Positions 33,357 through 45,903 of a stretch of 64,000 nucleotides of DNA are shown here, in pieces (position 1 is the first letter of the stretch; each line of letters begins with the position of its first letter). The translations under genes and the position numbers were made by a program. Source of the stretch: Prunus persica (lineage: Eukaryota > Streptophyta > Magnoliopsida > Rosales > Rosaceae); the NCBI RefSeq assembly GCF_000346465.2, contig NC_034009.1:37502844-37566843 (forward strand). The letters run 5' to 3'. Under the pieces are notes generated by a model. It was not told the DNA's origin. It did not search any database and saw nothing but the letters and a program-made list of their open reading frames with translations.

Positions 33357-34491
33357 GTTCTAAAGTTATATAATATAAGTAATAATGCTTCACTGGTGTA
33401 AGCTTTAAGATTAAATTCTTAGAATCAAGTAAGAGGTGGACATGGCTCTCAAGAAGCTGATGGTGGCTGGCTCTCTGTGACACCAGACTTTGTCAATATG
33501 TAAATTAATTTTCTCACTGTCAATACTTAATTCCTTTTGAGCTAATTAAAACGCATCCAGTTTCTTTGTGTTTGGATTATTTAAGTTACACCAGAAACCT
33601 TACAAATTTACAAATAATAAGCAAACAATCCATGATTCTACAACTTTTGTATGTATGCAAAAGCAGAAGTTGAGTATAAGCAATCTTTACCAACATTCAA
33701 CAAAGACCAAAAGCGGAAGCTCCAAAACATGGGTTTGGATACAAAGCTTCTGAAAACTGTGTGCTTATATGGGTAATGGCAGCAGCCACAACAAGATCAG
33801 CATCAGAAGAAGAAATTCCCCCAAACCATAAGAGCAGATTGCCAATACAAGTGTGGGGAAGTTAGCATCCCATACCCCTTTTGACACAAGTGAGGGCTGT
33901 TACTTGAACAATTATTTCCTAATTACTTGTAACACAAGTTACACCCCTCCTAAACCATTTCTAGTCAGATCAAATGTTGAAGTCCAGTGCATATCTTTGG
34001 ATGGTCAACTACGCATTCACACGTTCGTGGCGGTAGACTGTTTCAACCAAAACGGCACACAGGGGAAAAGACTATCCAGCCAAGCCATTTCACCGTTCCC
34101 CTTCTCTCCTACCCGTAACAAGTTCATCAGCGTCGGATGCGACAGCTTTGCTTATATTGAAGGAAATGACAAGGTATACTATACAGGGTGTCTTTCACTG
34201 TGTACTAGTACTGACAGCCTAGCCAATGGTTCCTGCGCGGGCATTGGATGCTGCAAAGCCGTTATACCGAAAATGATGTACATTTTTAGTGTAAAAGTCC
34301 AAAGCTTCCATAATCACAATGGGATTTGGGACTTCAATCCTTGTAGCTATTCCTTTTGGGTGGAAGAAGAGTCTTATGACTTCTCCACTGTTGATCTCCA
34401 GAGTAGGAGCAAGGTTACCACAGTACTTGATTGGAGTGTTGAGCAACAAACATGCAAAGAAGCACAAGAAAATGTGACAAGTTATGCATGC

Positions 34492-34496
34492 AGCCA
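34492..34496. repeat. target site duplication AGCCA, left copy
   Basis: AGCCA immediately before the copia element; the second copy is at 39231–39235. Removing the element plus one copy leaves the WAK codons TGC AGC CAG GCT (C-S-Q-A) in frame. Confidence 0.85.
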
Positions 34497-34589
34497 TATT
34501 AGGAAATATCTTTAGATATTCAATCATACTGTATCAGAGCTTCATCCTGGTACTTGACCCCTTCTACTTCCTAGCCACCTTCAAACACC

Positions 34590-35759
34590 ATGTCAGATCA
34601 AACACCACCAGAAACCAGAGACAATACTTCCAAAAATTCAAGCACCAACACCAAAAATCCTGGTATGGATTCATCACACCCATATTTTGTTCATCAATCA
34701 GATCACCCCGGTCTCATGCTCGTTCCCATAAAGTTGAACGGCACCAATTACCCATCTTGGAGTAAATCCATGCTCCATGCTCTCACGACCAAGAACAAAG
34801 TTGGCTTTGTCAACGGATCCGTTCAACCTCCTTCAGAAACTGAACAACCAACCGAATATGCTCTCTGGAATCAATGCAACAGTATGATTTTATCATGGCT
34901 TGCTCATTCGATGGAACCCGATTTGGCCAAAGCAGTTGTTCATGCCAAGACTGTCCATCAAGTGTGGCAAGATTTCAAAGATCAATTCTCATAAAAGAAT
35001 GCACCAACCATATATCAGATACAGAAATTCATCGCCTCTCTCTCACAAGGCACCATGACGGTTTCAGACTATTACAAGAAACTCAAAGATCTCTGGGATG
35101 AATTAGAAACATATCAAACACCTCTCACATGTAACGAGATGAAAGCACACAATACACAAAAGGAAGAAGATCGGATGATGCAATTCCTTATGGGCCTCAA
35201 CGACACCTACAACAGTGTTCGCGGGAATATCCTCATGATGTCGCCATTGCCTAATGTCCGCCAAGCCTATTCACTTGTCGTTCAAGACGAAACACAACGA
35301 CAAATAACATCAGGACCAACAGAGAATTTTTCCATTGCCGCTGCGATTCACAGCCGATCAAACAATATGTCGAATAATTCGACGAACAAACACTGTGAGC
35401 ACTGTGATAGAAATGGTCATACAATTGAAGAATGTCGGACCCTCAAATTCCATTGCAAGTATTGTGATAGGAGAGGCCACACTGAGGATAAATGTAAATT
35501 CAAAAATGGGACATGGGTTCCCAATGACACAGGAATTCAAGGCAGTAGGCATAATCAATCTAAGCAACAACGTCAAGGGTCTAAAGGGCACATCAATTCG
35601 CGTGGGTCCTTTTTTACTGCCCACGCAGCAGACACAGCTCCAGCGCATGAGGCCCAATCATATGGTTTCAGTGCACCAACCCAGCCAGCCTCTCAATCCA
35701 ACCCTTTACATGGGTTTTCTGCAGAGCAACTCCAACAACTAGCACATCCGTTTCTATGA
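34590..35759 (+). pseudogene. copia gag, with a stop
   Basis: Open from 34590, with a stop at 34992, then reopened in the next frame at 35055–35759. It carries the copia gag phrase LNGTNYPSWSKSML and two zinc knuckles of type CX2CX4HX4C at ~35395–35500 (CEHC..H..C and CKYC..H..C). Capsid-like role in the parent element; inactive here. Confidence 0.8.
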
Positions 35760-37369
35760 TGAGTTCAACTCATTCCCCTAGTAATAGCAATGCTTATGCA
35801 AATGTTGCAGGTCTGGCTCCTTTTTCCATTTCCTTCATAAATTCTGTGTTCACTAAACCTTGGATTTTAGATAGCGGAGCTATTGATTGCATCACTTATG
35901 ATCCCACACTTTTCACTAAAACTGAATCATCACAAATGCCCATTGTTAATTTACCTACTGGTTCTCATGCCCCAATCACTTCCACTGGCACTATACCATT
36001 CAATTCAAATATCACATTAGACAAAGTTTTGTGTGTTCCATCTTTTCGCTTAAATCTTATGTCTGCCAGCAAACTCACTACTTCTCTAAAATGTTGTGCC
36101 ATTTTGTTTCCTACCTTCTGTGTCTTGCAGGACTTGGCTACGGGGAAGATGATTGGCTTGGGTAAACAGCGTGGTGGTCTCTATTACATGTCTCCATTGC
36201 AAAAGACACCTGTCTCATATCAAGTTTCACTCTCATCCGATTTATGGCACATGCGACTTGGACACCCATCCTCTGCTCGTCTTCGATTAGCTTCTTCATT
36301 ATTGCCTTCCAATGCTATTTCTTTTGATAATAATTGTAGTGTTTGTCCCATGGCCAAACAAACAAGACTTCTATTTCCTCTAAGTTCAATATCAACTAAA
36401 GCTCCTTTTGATTTGTTACATTGTGATATTTGGGGTCCACACAAAGTTACCACACATTCAGGGGCATGTTTCTTTCTTACCATTGTGGATGACTTTGCTA
36501 GGTGCACATGGATATTTTTGATGCAGCATAAATCTGAAACCCAAAACCTTCTCAAATCTTTTGTTGCTTTTGCCCACTCTCAATTCCATGCCAACATTAA
36601 AACCATTCAGGTAGACAACGGGTCTGAATTTTTCTCCATGAGGGATTTTTTTCAAAATAATGGCATTGAATATCAACGCACTTGTGTTTACACTCCACAA
36701 CAAAATGGAGTCGTCGAACGCAAGCATCGCCACATTCTCATTGTCGCACGTGCATTACTTTTTCAGTCTCACTTACCCATTATTTTCTGGGGTGAATGTG
36801 TCTTGACCGCTGTCTATCTTATTAACCGATTACCCTCACCATTACTTTCCAGTAAATCACCTTTTGAATTGTTATACAACCGTCCCCCATCACTCGACCA
36901 CTTGAAAGTCTTTGGTTGTCTCTGTTATGCAACTATTGTCCATCCTATTCATAAATTTGATCCCCGTGCCACACGTTGTGTCTTTGTTGGATATCCTACT
37001 GGCCAAAAGGGTTACAAACTCTACAATTTGGAGACAAACAAATTCTTTGTAAGCCGTGATGTTCGATTCTGTGAAAATACCTTCCCTTTCTCTCAATTTT
37101 CGGCCTCCCTTACCCCACCTACTCCTCAGCCCTACCTTTCCTCTGATTTTCTTAACAGCTGGACCCCACCAATTGATCCGCCCAACCCACTAGCCAATCT
37201 GCCCAACCCTCCAACCAACCCACCACAAGTGCCTAACCACTCTATCCTCTATGACGCACATGACGAGCTTGACAACCCCACCTCTCCCATCCCACCTTTG
37301 TCCCCGTCCGTCGACCCCACCCCTCCACATACAGATAATCTCATTCCTCTCATTCCCCCTCCTCGATAG
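35756..37369 (+). pseudogene. copia protease and integrase segment
   Basis: 537-codon open frame starting 4 bp before the gag stop. Early aspartic-protease motif DSGA (~35873), pre-integrase LWHMRLGHPS with a His/Cys pair, and an integrase core with Asp residues in HCDIWGP and VDNGSEF and Glu in QQNGVVERKH. A proline-rich linker follows, and the frame ends at TAG 37367–37369, where the parent polyprotein would have continued. Confidence 0.85.
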
Positions 37370-37414
37370 TCCACTCGCTCTAAACATCCTCCAGCATGGC
37401 ATACAAACTACCAC

Positions 37415-39229
37415 ATGTCCAACCACGTCAATCACTCAACCTCAGCGCCTCGTTCTGCATCAGGTACTCGGTTTCCCCTTTCCCACTTCCTTACCTTCTC
37501 TCGTTTATCCTCTGCCCATTGTGCTTTTCTTGCTAACATTACAGGTCACACAGAACCCACATCCTATGCTCAGGCTATTCTTGATCCATATTGGTGCCAA
37601 GCCATGACTGCAGAACTAGAGGCTTTACAGCACAATAACATTTGGAGTTTGGTTCCGCTGCTCGTTGGTCATAAACTGAACGGCTGCAAATGGGTCTACA
37701 AAATCAAATACAAGTCCGACGGCACCATTGAGCGCTACAAGGCTCGGCTTGTTGCTAAAGACTACACTCAAATTGAAGGCATCGATTATCAGGAGACTTT
37801 CTCCCCTACAGCCAAACTCACTACCCTTCGTTGTCTTCTTACTTTTGTTGCTGCCCGCCATTGGTTCATCCACCAATTAGACTTTCAAAATGCTGTCCTC
37901 CATGGCGATTTACATGAGGTGGTGTACATGGAGCCTCCTCCTGGTCTTCGCCAATAAGGGGAGAACGTTGTATGTCGGCTCAACAAGTCTCTCTATGGTC
38001 TCAAACAAGCTTCCAGAAACTGGTTTTCCACATTTTCAGATACCATTCAAAAGGCTGGTTATTAACAATCTAAAGCTGATTATTCTCTTTTTACCAAGGT
38101 TGAAGGCACTTCATTTACTGCAGTTCTTATCTATGTTGATGACATACTTCTCACAGGAAATAATCTTCAAGAAATGGAACGTCTCAAAAAGTTTCTTCTC
38201 AATCGCTTCCGCATCAAAGATCTTGGATATTTGAAATATTTTCTGGGCATTGAATTCTCTCGTTCCAAGAAAGGTATTTTCATGTCTCAAAGAAAGTACG
38301 CACTTGATATTTTGCAGGATTCAGGACTTTTAGGCGCACGCCCAGACAAGTTCCCAATGGAACAGAATTTGAAACTCACTTCCCCAGATGGAGAATTACT
38401 GAATGATCCAACCAAATACAGGAGACTGGTTGGCCGATTGATCTACCTTACTGTCACAAGGCCTGATATAGTCTATCCTGTTCGAACACTAAGTCAATTC
38501 ATGCATCAGCCTCGCAGACCTCATTGGGATGTTGCCATACGGATCCTTAAATACCTCAAGGGGACTTCAGGTCAGGGTTTGTTATTTTCTGCCACCAACA
38601 ATCTTACATTAAAAGCTTTTTGTGATTCAGACTGGGGAGGTTGTCGTGCGACAAGGAGATCAGTTACAGGATACTGTGTTTTTCTTGGCAATTCACTCAT
38701 CTCATGGAAATCCAAGAAACAAACCAATGTTTCAAGATCATCAGCAGAAGCTGAATATCGAGCTATGACCAACACATGTTTGGAGCTGACTTGGTTACGC
38801 TTTATACTACAAGATTTAAAAGTCCCACAGATAGCTCCTGCACCATTGTTTTGTGATAATCAGTCAGCTTTGTATATTGCCGCTAATCCTGTTTTCCACG
38901 AGCGTACAAAGCACATCGAAATTGATTGTCACATAGTTCGAGAAAAACTACAAGCTGGAATAATTAGTCATTCGTATGTACCTACATGCTTCCAATTGGC
39001 AGATATTTTTACGAAGGCCTTGGGGAAGGATCAATTTGTGACATTGCGCGACAAGTTGGGACTTCATGATATTCACTCTCCAACTTCGTGTAGATCAAAT
39101 CCCACTAATATTGGATCACGTCTTCAAAGCCTTAACAGTAGGGTTGATAGAAGGCTATTGTTGTATATATGTATTATACTATTTGACGTTGGTAATACAA
39201 CAGAATATTCAACCATTTGCTTTCTTTAG
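37415..39229 (+). pseudogene. copia reverse transcriptase and RNase H segment
   Basis: RT similarity starts near 37560 (MTAELEALQHNNIW), is stopped at 37955, continues in another frame through the catalytic YVDDILLTGN at ~38131–38160, and then runs open from 38174 with RNase H (FCDSDWGGC, SRSSAEAEYRAM, HIEIDCHIVREK). At least two breaks separate the parts. It is inactive as it stands. Confidence 0.85.
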
Positions 39230-40908
39230 AAGCCAGGCTCATAGCTTTTGCCTTGACTCTGATAATGGTCCGGGATACCGTTGTAGTTGCTCTCCAGGTT
39301 ATCAGAGCAATCCTTACATCCCCAGTGGTTGCCAAGGTACTTCAGTCTCTTTGGATTAAATGTTCACAGTGAATTCATTTATGTTCTTATTTGGTTTAGT
39401 TTATTATATTGTTCAGCAATCATTTTTCTTTTGGTTGATTGAACTAACAAGGTCGCATTGCTTGTTTGTCTTCAAGATGTTGACGAGTGTGCTGATCCAA
39501 TGCTTAATGACTGTGAAGAAAGATCTTGCATTAACCAAAAGGGGAGCTACACTTGTGATTGCCCCCGAGACTACTATGGGGATGGCCAAAAAAATGGAGA
39601 AGGCTGCGCTGGTTGTCAACTTCGAGTGATTAAGATTGTGGCTGGTAAGTTTGATATACATAAATCAAAATTTTTTTAGTCTCCAAATGTCCCAATTCTG
39701 ATATGAAAAGTTCAGAAATTTAGTACATATACCAAATATCTACACTTATTTTCTATGCAGGTAGTGGAGTAGGCCTTGTTCTACTGCTAGCTAGTGGTGG
39801 CTGGTTCTATCTGGGACTCAAGAAAAGAAAGCTTATCAAGCTAAAAAAGCATTATTTTCAGCAAAACGGTGGCTTAATGTTACAAAAACAACTCTTGAGA
39901 CCAGAAGGATCCATTGACACTACCAAAATTTTCACAGAGGAAGAACTCAAAATGGCCACCAACAACTTTGATGAGAGCAGAATCATTGGCCGCGGAGGAT
40001 ATGGAACAGTTTATAAAGCTGAGTTACCTGATCAAAGAGTTGTTGCCATGAAAAAGTCCAAAATAGTCGATCGTAGACAAAACGATCAATTCATTAATGA
40101 AGTGGTGGTACTATTGCAGGTCAATCACAAGAATGTAATTAAACTCTTCGGGTGTTGTTTAGAGACAGAAGTGCCATTGCTTGTTTATGAATTTGTCACC
40201 AATTGTACCCTTTCTGACCATATCCACCAAGAGAACACAACTTCCACCGCCACCATTCCTTAGAACGTACGTCTTAAAAATAGCCACAGAAACTGCAGGG
40301 GTGCTTTCATACTTACACTCTGCAGCATCAATCCCAATCATCCATGGAGACATCAAGTCAACAAACATACTCTTGGATGATAATTACACAGCAAAAATGT
40401 CTGACTTTGGACTTTCAAGGCTGGTTTCTCTAGATCAAGCTCAATTGTCTACAGTGGTGCAAGGAACTGTTGGATATTTAGACCCTGAGTACTTACAAAC
40501 CAGCCAACTGACAGACAAGATGTGTATAGCTTTGGAGTTGTAATGGTGAAGCTACTAACCGGGAAGAAGGCGGTCTTTTTTAATGGGCCTGCAGAGGAGA
40601 GAAATCTTGCAAGGTTCTTTCTTTCTGCACTGAAAGAGGACCAGTCAAGAATTATTCTTGAGGATTGTGTACTTCAGAGAGGGAGATGTTGAGGAGGTGA
40701 AGGAGTTTGCTAGCCTTGCTGAGAGGTGTTTGAGAGTGAAAGGAGAAGAAAGTAGCAGCAGAACTAGAGGATCTGACTACTATGGCATTGGCAGGGCAGT
40801 CATGGGTTGGAGAGGAATTGAATTCAAAAGTGACAGGGAATTTTGGTGGTGAGCCATTAAAAAACATTAGTGACAGAGGAGTCAGTACCGGAGACCTGAC
40901 TTTTTAAC

Positions 40909-41251
40909 AATTTCATGCTGCAAGAAATTGATGGGAGATGAATGTATTGCTTGCAATTATGTACATCTTTATTTGGTTGTGTACTGAATTTGCTAATGCT
41001 TTTGCTAAATTCTTATGAATTATCTTTGCTTCATCATTGTTGTTTATTTATTGTCTTCAAATTCCTTATTAGATTGGCCTCTATTTATCAAAGTATTCTC
41101 ATTTATAAGATTTCAGTTCAACACAGAATCACATTGACTACAAAGTAATAAGGGTAATTAAACCTGAGAAATAAGTGCTCTATGTAAGCTTAGGAAAAAA
41201 AAAAAAAAGCACACAAACACTATCCAATGGACTTGTTCACTTGCAGCACAA
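40909..41251. other. convergent intergenic gap between WAK pseudogene and WAK gene
   Basis: About 340 bp of T-rich sequence serving as the 3' flanks of two facing genes. No ORF of interest. Confidence 0.45.
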
Positions 41252-43840
41252 TCATCTCCCATCATTTACTGGTAGCATAATGTGGTTCCTCATGGTATCA
41301 TACCCAGAACTTGAATCGCCACCGCCTCCACAACTAATAGTTTCCATGGATATTCCACCAAGAAGGGACTCAGTCTCTTCTGAATTGGCTTCATTGCTAA
41401 CCCATGGATGCATTACCATCCTTCTCAGTCCTTCTAGTTCCATAGCCACTTCCTTCATTGTTGGCCTTTCTTCTCCTTTCATTCTCAAACACCTCTTCGC
41501 AAGGTTTGAAACCTCTTTAAGCTGCTCAATGTTTCCCTCATTCACAATACAATCATCAAGAACTTGTAACAAGCGGTCCTCTTTCAATGCAGAAAGAAAA
41601 TATATAGCCAAATTTCTCTCTTCCTCTGGCTGGTCAAAGGAAAGCGCTTTCTTTCTTGTTAGTAGCTCAACCAGGACAACCCCGAAACTGTAAACATCAC
41701 TTTTCTCTGTCAATTGGCTTGTCTGCAAGTATTCGGGGTCTAAATACCCCAGAGTTCCTTGCACCATCGTAGATAACTCAGCTTGGTCTATAGGAACCAA
41801 TCTTGAGGCACCAAAATCAGACACTTTTGCTGTGAGAGTTTCATCCAGGAGTATGTTTGTGGACTTGACATCTCTGTGAATGATAGGAACAGAGGCTGCA
41901 GAGTGCAAGTAGGATAGCACTCCAGCAGTTTCTGTAGCTATCCTTAGATGGATTTCCCAAGAATTGTTTGATTTCGTTGCCTTGCTTGTGTTATGGATGT
42001 AGTCGAAGAGGGTTCCCTTGGTGACAAACTCATAAACTAGTAGTGGAACTTCTGTTTCAAAACAACAACCTAAAAGCTTGACCACATTTCTATGGTTGAT
42101 TTGGGAAAGCACCAACACTTCATTAATGAATTGGTCTATTTGGCTTTGATCCACCATTTTTGACTTCTTGATTGCAACCACCCGGCCGTCTACCAAAATT
42201 CCTTTGTACACTGTACCAAAACCTCCCTTGCCAATGATTCTAGTCTCACTATAATTGTTGGTGGCCTTCTCAAGTTCTTCTGCAGTGAAGATTTTCGCCG
42301 TTTCGTGAGTGGATCCTTGTCGTTCTGAAAGTTGCTGTTGTAGCATAAGTCCTCCATTTTTCCGGAAGAACTTCTCCTTCAGCTTCATCAGCTTCCACCT
42401 TTTGTATCCCAAGTAAAACCATAAGCTTCCCATTAGCAAGGCTAAGAGGCTGACCCCGATTCCTGCATTTCCAACAAGTTTAGACATCAACCATCATGGT
42501 CATTGTTTTAAATAGTTTTACTCAATATAATTACACAAGAAGAAAAAATATAGTGATTTGGAGGAGTGGCAACAGATTCATATAGAATAAGCATATATAC
42601 TTACCAACAGTAATCTGAACAACTAATGTTCGATTAGGGGAGCAACCTTCTCCGTTTGTTTTACCATCACCATGGTACCCCTTCCGGCAAGAACATTTAT
42701 AGCCTCCATCTGTATTTATACAATTTTGTTTGCAGTCATGGAGGTTTGCATCATCGCATTCATTAATGTCTGCAAAACAACATAACCCATATTCAGAAAT
42801 TAAGCAACTACTAACTTTTTTTGGTATGAATCGAAGGACACAAGACTGAACCTCACTGCATCACGGCAGCAAAGTGACAATTCAAAACAAGGATAATAAT
42901 ATACAATTAATTTACCACGGCAGCCATTGAGGTATGGATTCCCATGGTAACCGTCCATGCACTTGCAGCGATACCCGACACCATTGTCAACATCATCACA
43001 CCTACTGTTCTTTTGACATGTGTAGTTCATCAACTTTTTATTTTCAACAACTTCACATGCTTCATTTCCAATTGACCAATCTAGTACCACTGGGAGCAAT
43101 CTCACCTCGTCCAAATCCTTGAGCATGCTGGAGGAGAAGTTGAACTTTCCCTCTTCGACTACGAAGGCATAGCTGCAGGGGCTGAAATCCCACACATTCT
43201 TATGGTTGTTGGAACTAGTTACACTTACATTAAAAGAGGTCATCCCTTTAGCAATGGATGTTTGGCAACAGCCTATACCAGAGCATGAATAGTTGGCAAC
43301 ATAGTCAATGCTGCCACATGTTGTGGTGCACCCACCGGTGTACCCGTAGGCTCTCCTTTTGTAACCTATGATCTTTGCAGAGGTGTCACACCCGACCGCC
43401 ACGAACTTGTTATCGGTGTCTGATATGAAGAATCTGGAGAGGGAGAGAGAATTTTTTAAGCCACCCAATGGCGTGCCTGACTTGTTGAAACATTGTATGG
43501 CTATGTATTGCTTAATATACAACTTCCCATCCACAGATATGTTTGTTACCTCAATTGAGTCACTTTTTCTAAGAAAAGGCTTTGGAGGGTTATACGTGTC
43601 ATTGCAAGTGATGAGGAAATCCTGGTTGTAGTAACAATCCTGGGTTGTGCCAAATGGATATGGGATGCTCACATCTCCACACTTGTCTTGGCAGCCAGGC
43701 TTGACTTCTACTTGATCAGAAGAAGGAGGGCTAAATGTTGCTGCTGTTGTTTGAGCTGAAGCTGCAGCTGCTAAAAGCACTTCTATGAAGGTGATCAGTT
43801 GCAGAAGCAGAAGCAGAAGCATTAATCTTTGAATGCTCAT
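41252..43840 (-). CDS. WAK: wall-associated receptor-like kinase
   Basis: Three exons: 43840–42916, 42769–42605, 42462–41252; phases are consistent and give 766 aa. Signal peptide of ~30 residues ([14 protein letters not shown]...). Galacturonan-binding WAK domain starts [11 protein letters not shown], then an EGF repeat ending exon 1 (NPYLNGCRG), a calcium-binding EGF exon (DINECDD...GEGC), a transmembrane helix at ~364–384 and a Ser/Thr kinase. Kinase features: Gly-loop GKGGFG (441–446), lysine in VAIKK (462), HRDVKS catalytic Asp561, DFG at 579–581, GYLDPEYL activation loop. All are intact, so an active RD-type kinase is expected. Family role: binds pectin/oligogalacturonides at the wall and signals inward. 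It lies tail to tail with a broken paralogue. Confidence 0.93.
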
Positions 43841-45903
43841 GGCTTCTGGTTAAGTTTTTGTTGTTGAAACGAGGTTTTAAATTGGTGCTTTTATTGGCGG
43901 CTAGGAGAAAGACCGGACTATTTCCTTTGGAGAGACTTGTCAACAAAATATTACATAATTATAAATATAAATTATAAACTCAGGTCCAAGTGGTCCTTTT
44001 TTTTTTCTTCTGTTCTTTTTTAACATGTGGCTTGGTCCTGCAACTTGACACATCTAGATCTCAATCATCACTTGCTCTCAACGTTAACTTGGGAGAAGAT
44101 AGAAAGCTGCAAATAGTTTTGTTGCAGTAAGCTGTTTTGTATAAAGGAATAATTTTTTTATTTTTTATTTTTTATACAATTGATATTGAGGGAGAGAGAA
44201 TCGAATCAAATACATAACCTAAGAAATAACTACTCTTAATCACTAGAGTTATAAATATATTACAAAATATTTTGTACGTTTAAAGAAGAATAGGAACATC
44301 ATTTCACTTTTTTACCTCTTCTAGTTTAGTCATGAAAGTAGGAGCAGAGTAAATTAATCTCAAATTTCCAACATGAAAGGTCCTTATCATCCAGATTCAT
44401 GGAACTAAAAAAGGAAGACGTCAACGAAGACTTATGCCTGAAGAAGCACGATGGCATTTACAAGTAGAGTCTTGGGGGGTTTAAAGAGGCCCCACCCAGG
44501 AATTGATTTTTGATCGGTGTAGAACCAGAACGAGGAGAGGATTTCTGAATCACGTTAGGAGACCAAGATGCATAATCTGATGAAGAATCTTGTCTTGTTT
44601 TGGGGTGAGAGAGTTCAGCCCAATTTGAACAACTTGCCACAAATTAATTATCTCAACTTGGAGGGGTGAAAAAACACTGATAATGACGTCATTTGCCAAA
44701 TACTTTTTCTTTTGTGAATTATCTATTGTTGTTTAGGAAATCATGGTAAATACTTTATTTAAAAAAAATTAATAAGAATAAGAAACCATGGTATATGAAA
44801 AACACGCAGATATAATTTTCTCTCTGTGTTTTCACGGATAGTTATAAAGTTTTTCCTTCCACTTTCCTTCATATTCCTCCAATCCAACGGCCTACTTATT
44901 TTGCCCCTTTGTCCAGTCGAAATATAAAACCTTGATTAAAGACTTGGCTCAGTCGGCTGCCAGAGTAACTAATTATCTGACCAACCGAAGTAATTATCTG
45001 CTGAGCCGACATTATGGACCGTACTATGAGAAAACCCTTTTCATGCTAGTACTATCTTCCAAGTGTAAGACTAAGTCATGCTTGAGTTTGTCAAACACTT
45101 ATTTTTTCTTTCTCCAAATAGGCTCTATATGGATTTTTGGATAATATGTCATGCTAAAACTGATTTATTTATAAAAAACTGACTTTTTTTTCTTTATTCT
45201 CCTCATGTGCATGTTCATATATCACTTGTTTTTGGTTGAAGCAGTACGAAAGCAATCACAACTCACACCAACATATGTACTCTTCATGGATTTAGAAAAA
45301 GAAGTCTCAAGCAGTCACAGGCGAAAAAAAGCATTGCAAGAAGGGAAAATTACTTTTGATCCAATTGAAAAGAGTAAAATAGTCTTTCCAGATTACTCTA
45401 TAAGGATTTCTATTCTCTCTACATATAATTCTTGACTAAATAATCTACAGACATTCTTAACTTAATAATCTATCGACATCTCCTCACCGGAGTATGCACA
45501 ATTCCACTACAAACCATACATATTCCTCTAAAACTGATTTTAAAACTGATTTGTTCAGCATGTAAGACGATGTTTCTTTATATGTACATGGATAAACAGA
45601 AAAAAAAGAGATGTGGAATGTGTACCTATAAATTAATACGAGCACGAACCCTCCACCCCTACCAACCTATTCCACACTTCTCATTAGGGAGGGAAGCTAT
45701 GAGTACACACTTTGTTCGCACACTTTGTTCGCATTGTAACTTGGGTTCTTGAAGGAGTTCCAGGTGTACCGGTGCATCACTTTCAGTGACCCAATTGGTC
45801 ATGGAAAAAATGGCCTAACGATAACTCCAACTGGCTTAATACCTGCTGCAACCATCTCCTGTAGCATCTTCATCCTGCAAACACAAAGAAGAAGCAAGCC
45901 ATG
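43841..45903. other. intergenic; WAK promoter side and SGR2 3' side
   Basis: AT-rich. The WAK 5' flank (43850–44000) has no clear TATA. A tRNA-like trace (GAGAATCGAATC...) lies at 44195–44250. A minus-strand stretch at 45785–45878 reads MKMLQEMVAAGIKP, which recalls a pentatricopeptide unit, preceded by an acceptor-like TTTGCAG, but it stops soon after. The minus ORF at 44458–44640 has no ATG. None is supported as a gene. Confidence 0.35.

Larger units (their letters stand above)
34497..39230 (+). mobile_element. Ty1/copia LTR retrotransposon, decayed, inserted in the WAK pseudogene
   Basis: 4,734 bp between AGCCA duplications. The 5' LTR is reduced to about 35 bp (TATTAGGAAATATC...TATTCAATCA) directly before a primer-binding site TATCAGAGC (34532–34540), complementary to initiator tRNA-Met. 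The 3' end keeps only the tail of an LTR (…AATATTCAACCATTTGC...). Domain order gag, protease, integrase, reverse transcriptase, RNase H identifies Ty1/copia. Several internal stops (34992, 35757, 37367, 37955, ~38062) make it non-autonomous. Confidence 0.88.
33776..40908 (+). pseudogene. wall-associated receptor kinase pseudogene, split by a copia insertion
   Basis: WAK layout can be followed in pieces: an N-terminal relic from ATG 33776 (no proper signal peptide), the galacturonan-binding domain at 33860–34496, then the copia element (34497–39230), the EGF piece 39231–39336, an EGF-Ca exon 39477–39644 (DVDECADP...), and a TM plus kinase exon from 39761. Lesions: one extra T near 33880 breaking IPYPFG; the retrotransposon; TGG to TAG at 40261–40263 in the kinase; about 4 bp lost near 40519 before the DVYSFG region; further shifts after 40690. 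The kinase Gly-loop reads GRGGYG. The catalytic-loop HRD has become HGD (40343). Closest relative in the window is the intact WAK at 41252–43840. Confidence 0.88.

Noticed and set aside
35358..35657. antisense and alternative-frame ORFs inside the copia element
   Set aside because: Shadows of gag; coding signal and zinc knuckles are in the sense frame.
44458..44640. 60-aa minus ORF with ...GGASLNPPRLYL
   Set aside because: Starts with GTG only and stops shortly; no partner exon or domain.
45785..45878. PPR-like phrase MKMLQEMVAAGIKP on the minus strand
   Set aside because: Only one partial unit, followed by a stop, with no further repeats; too little to call a PPR gene.
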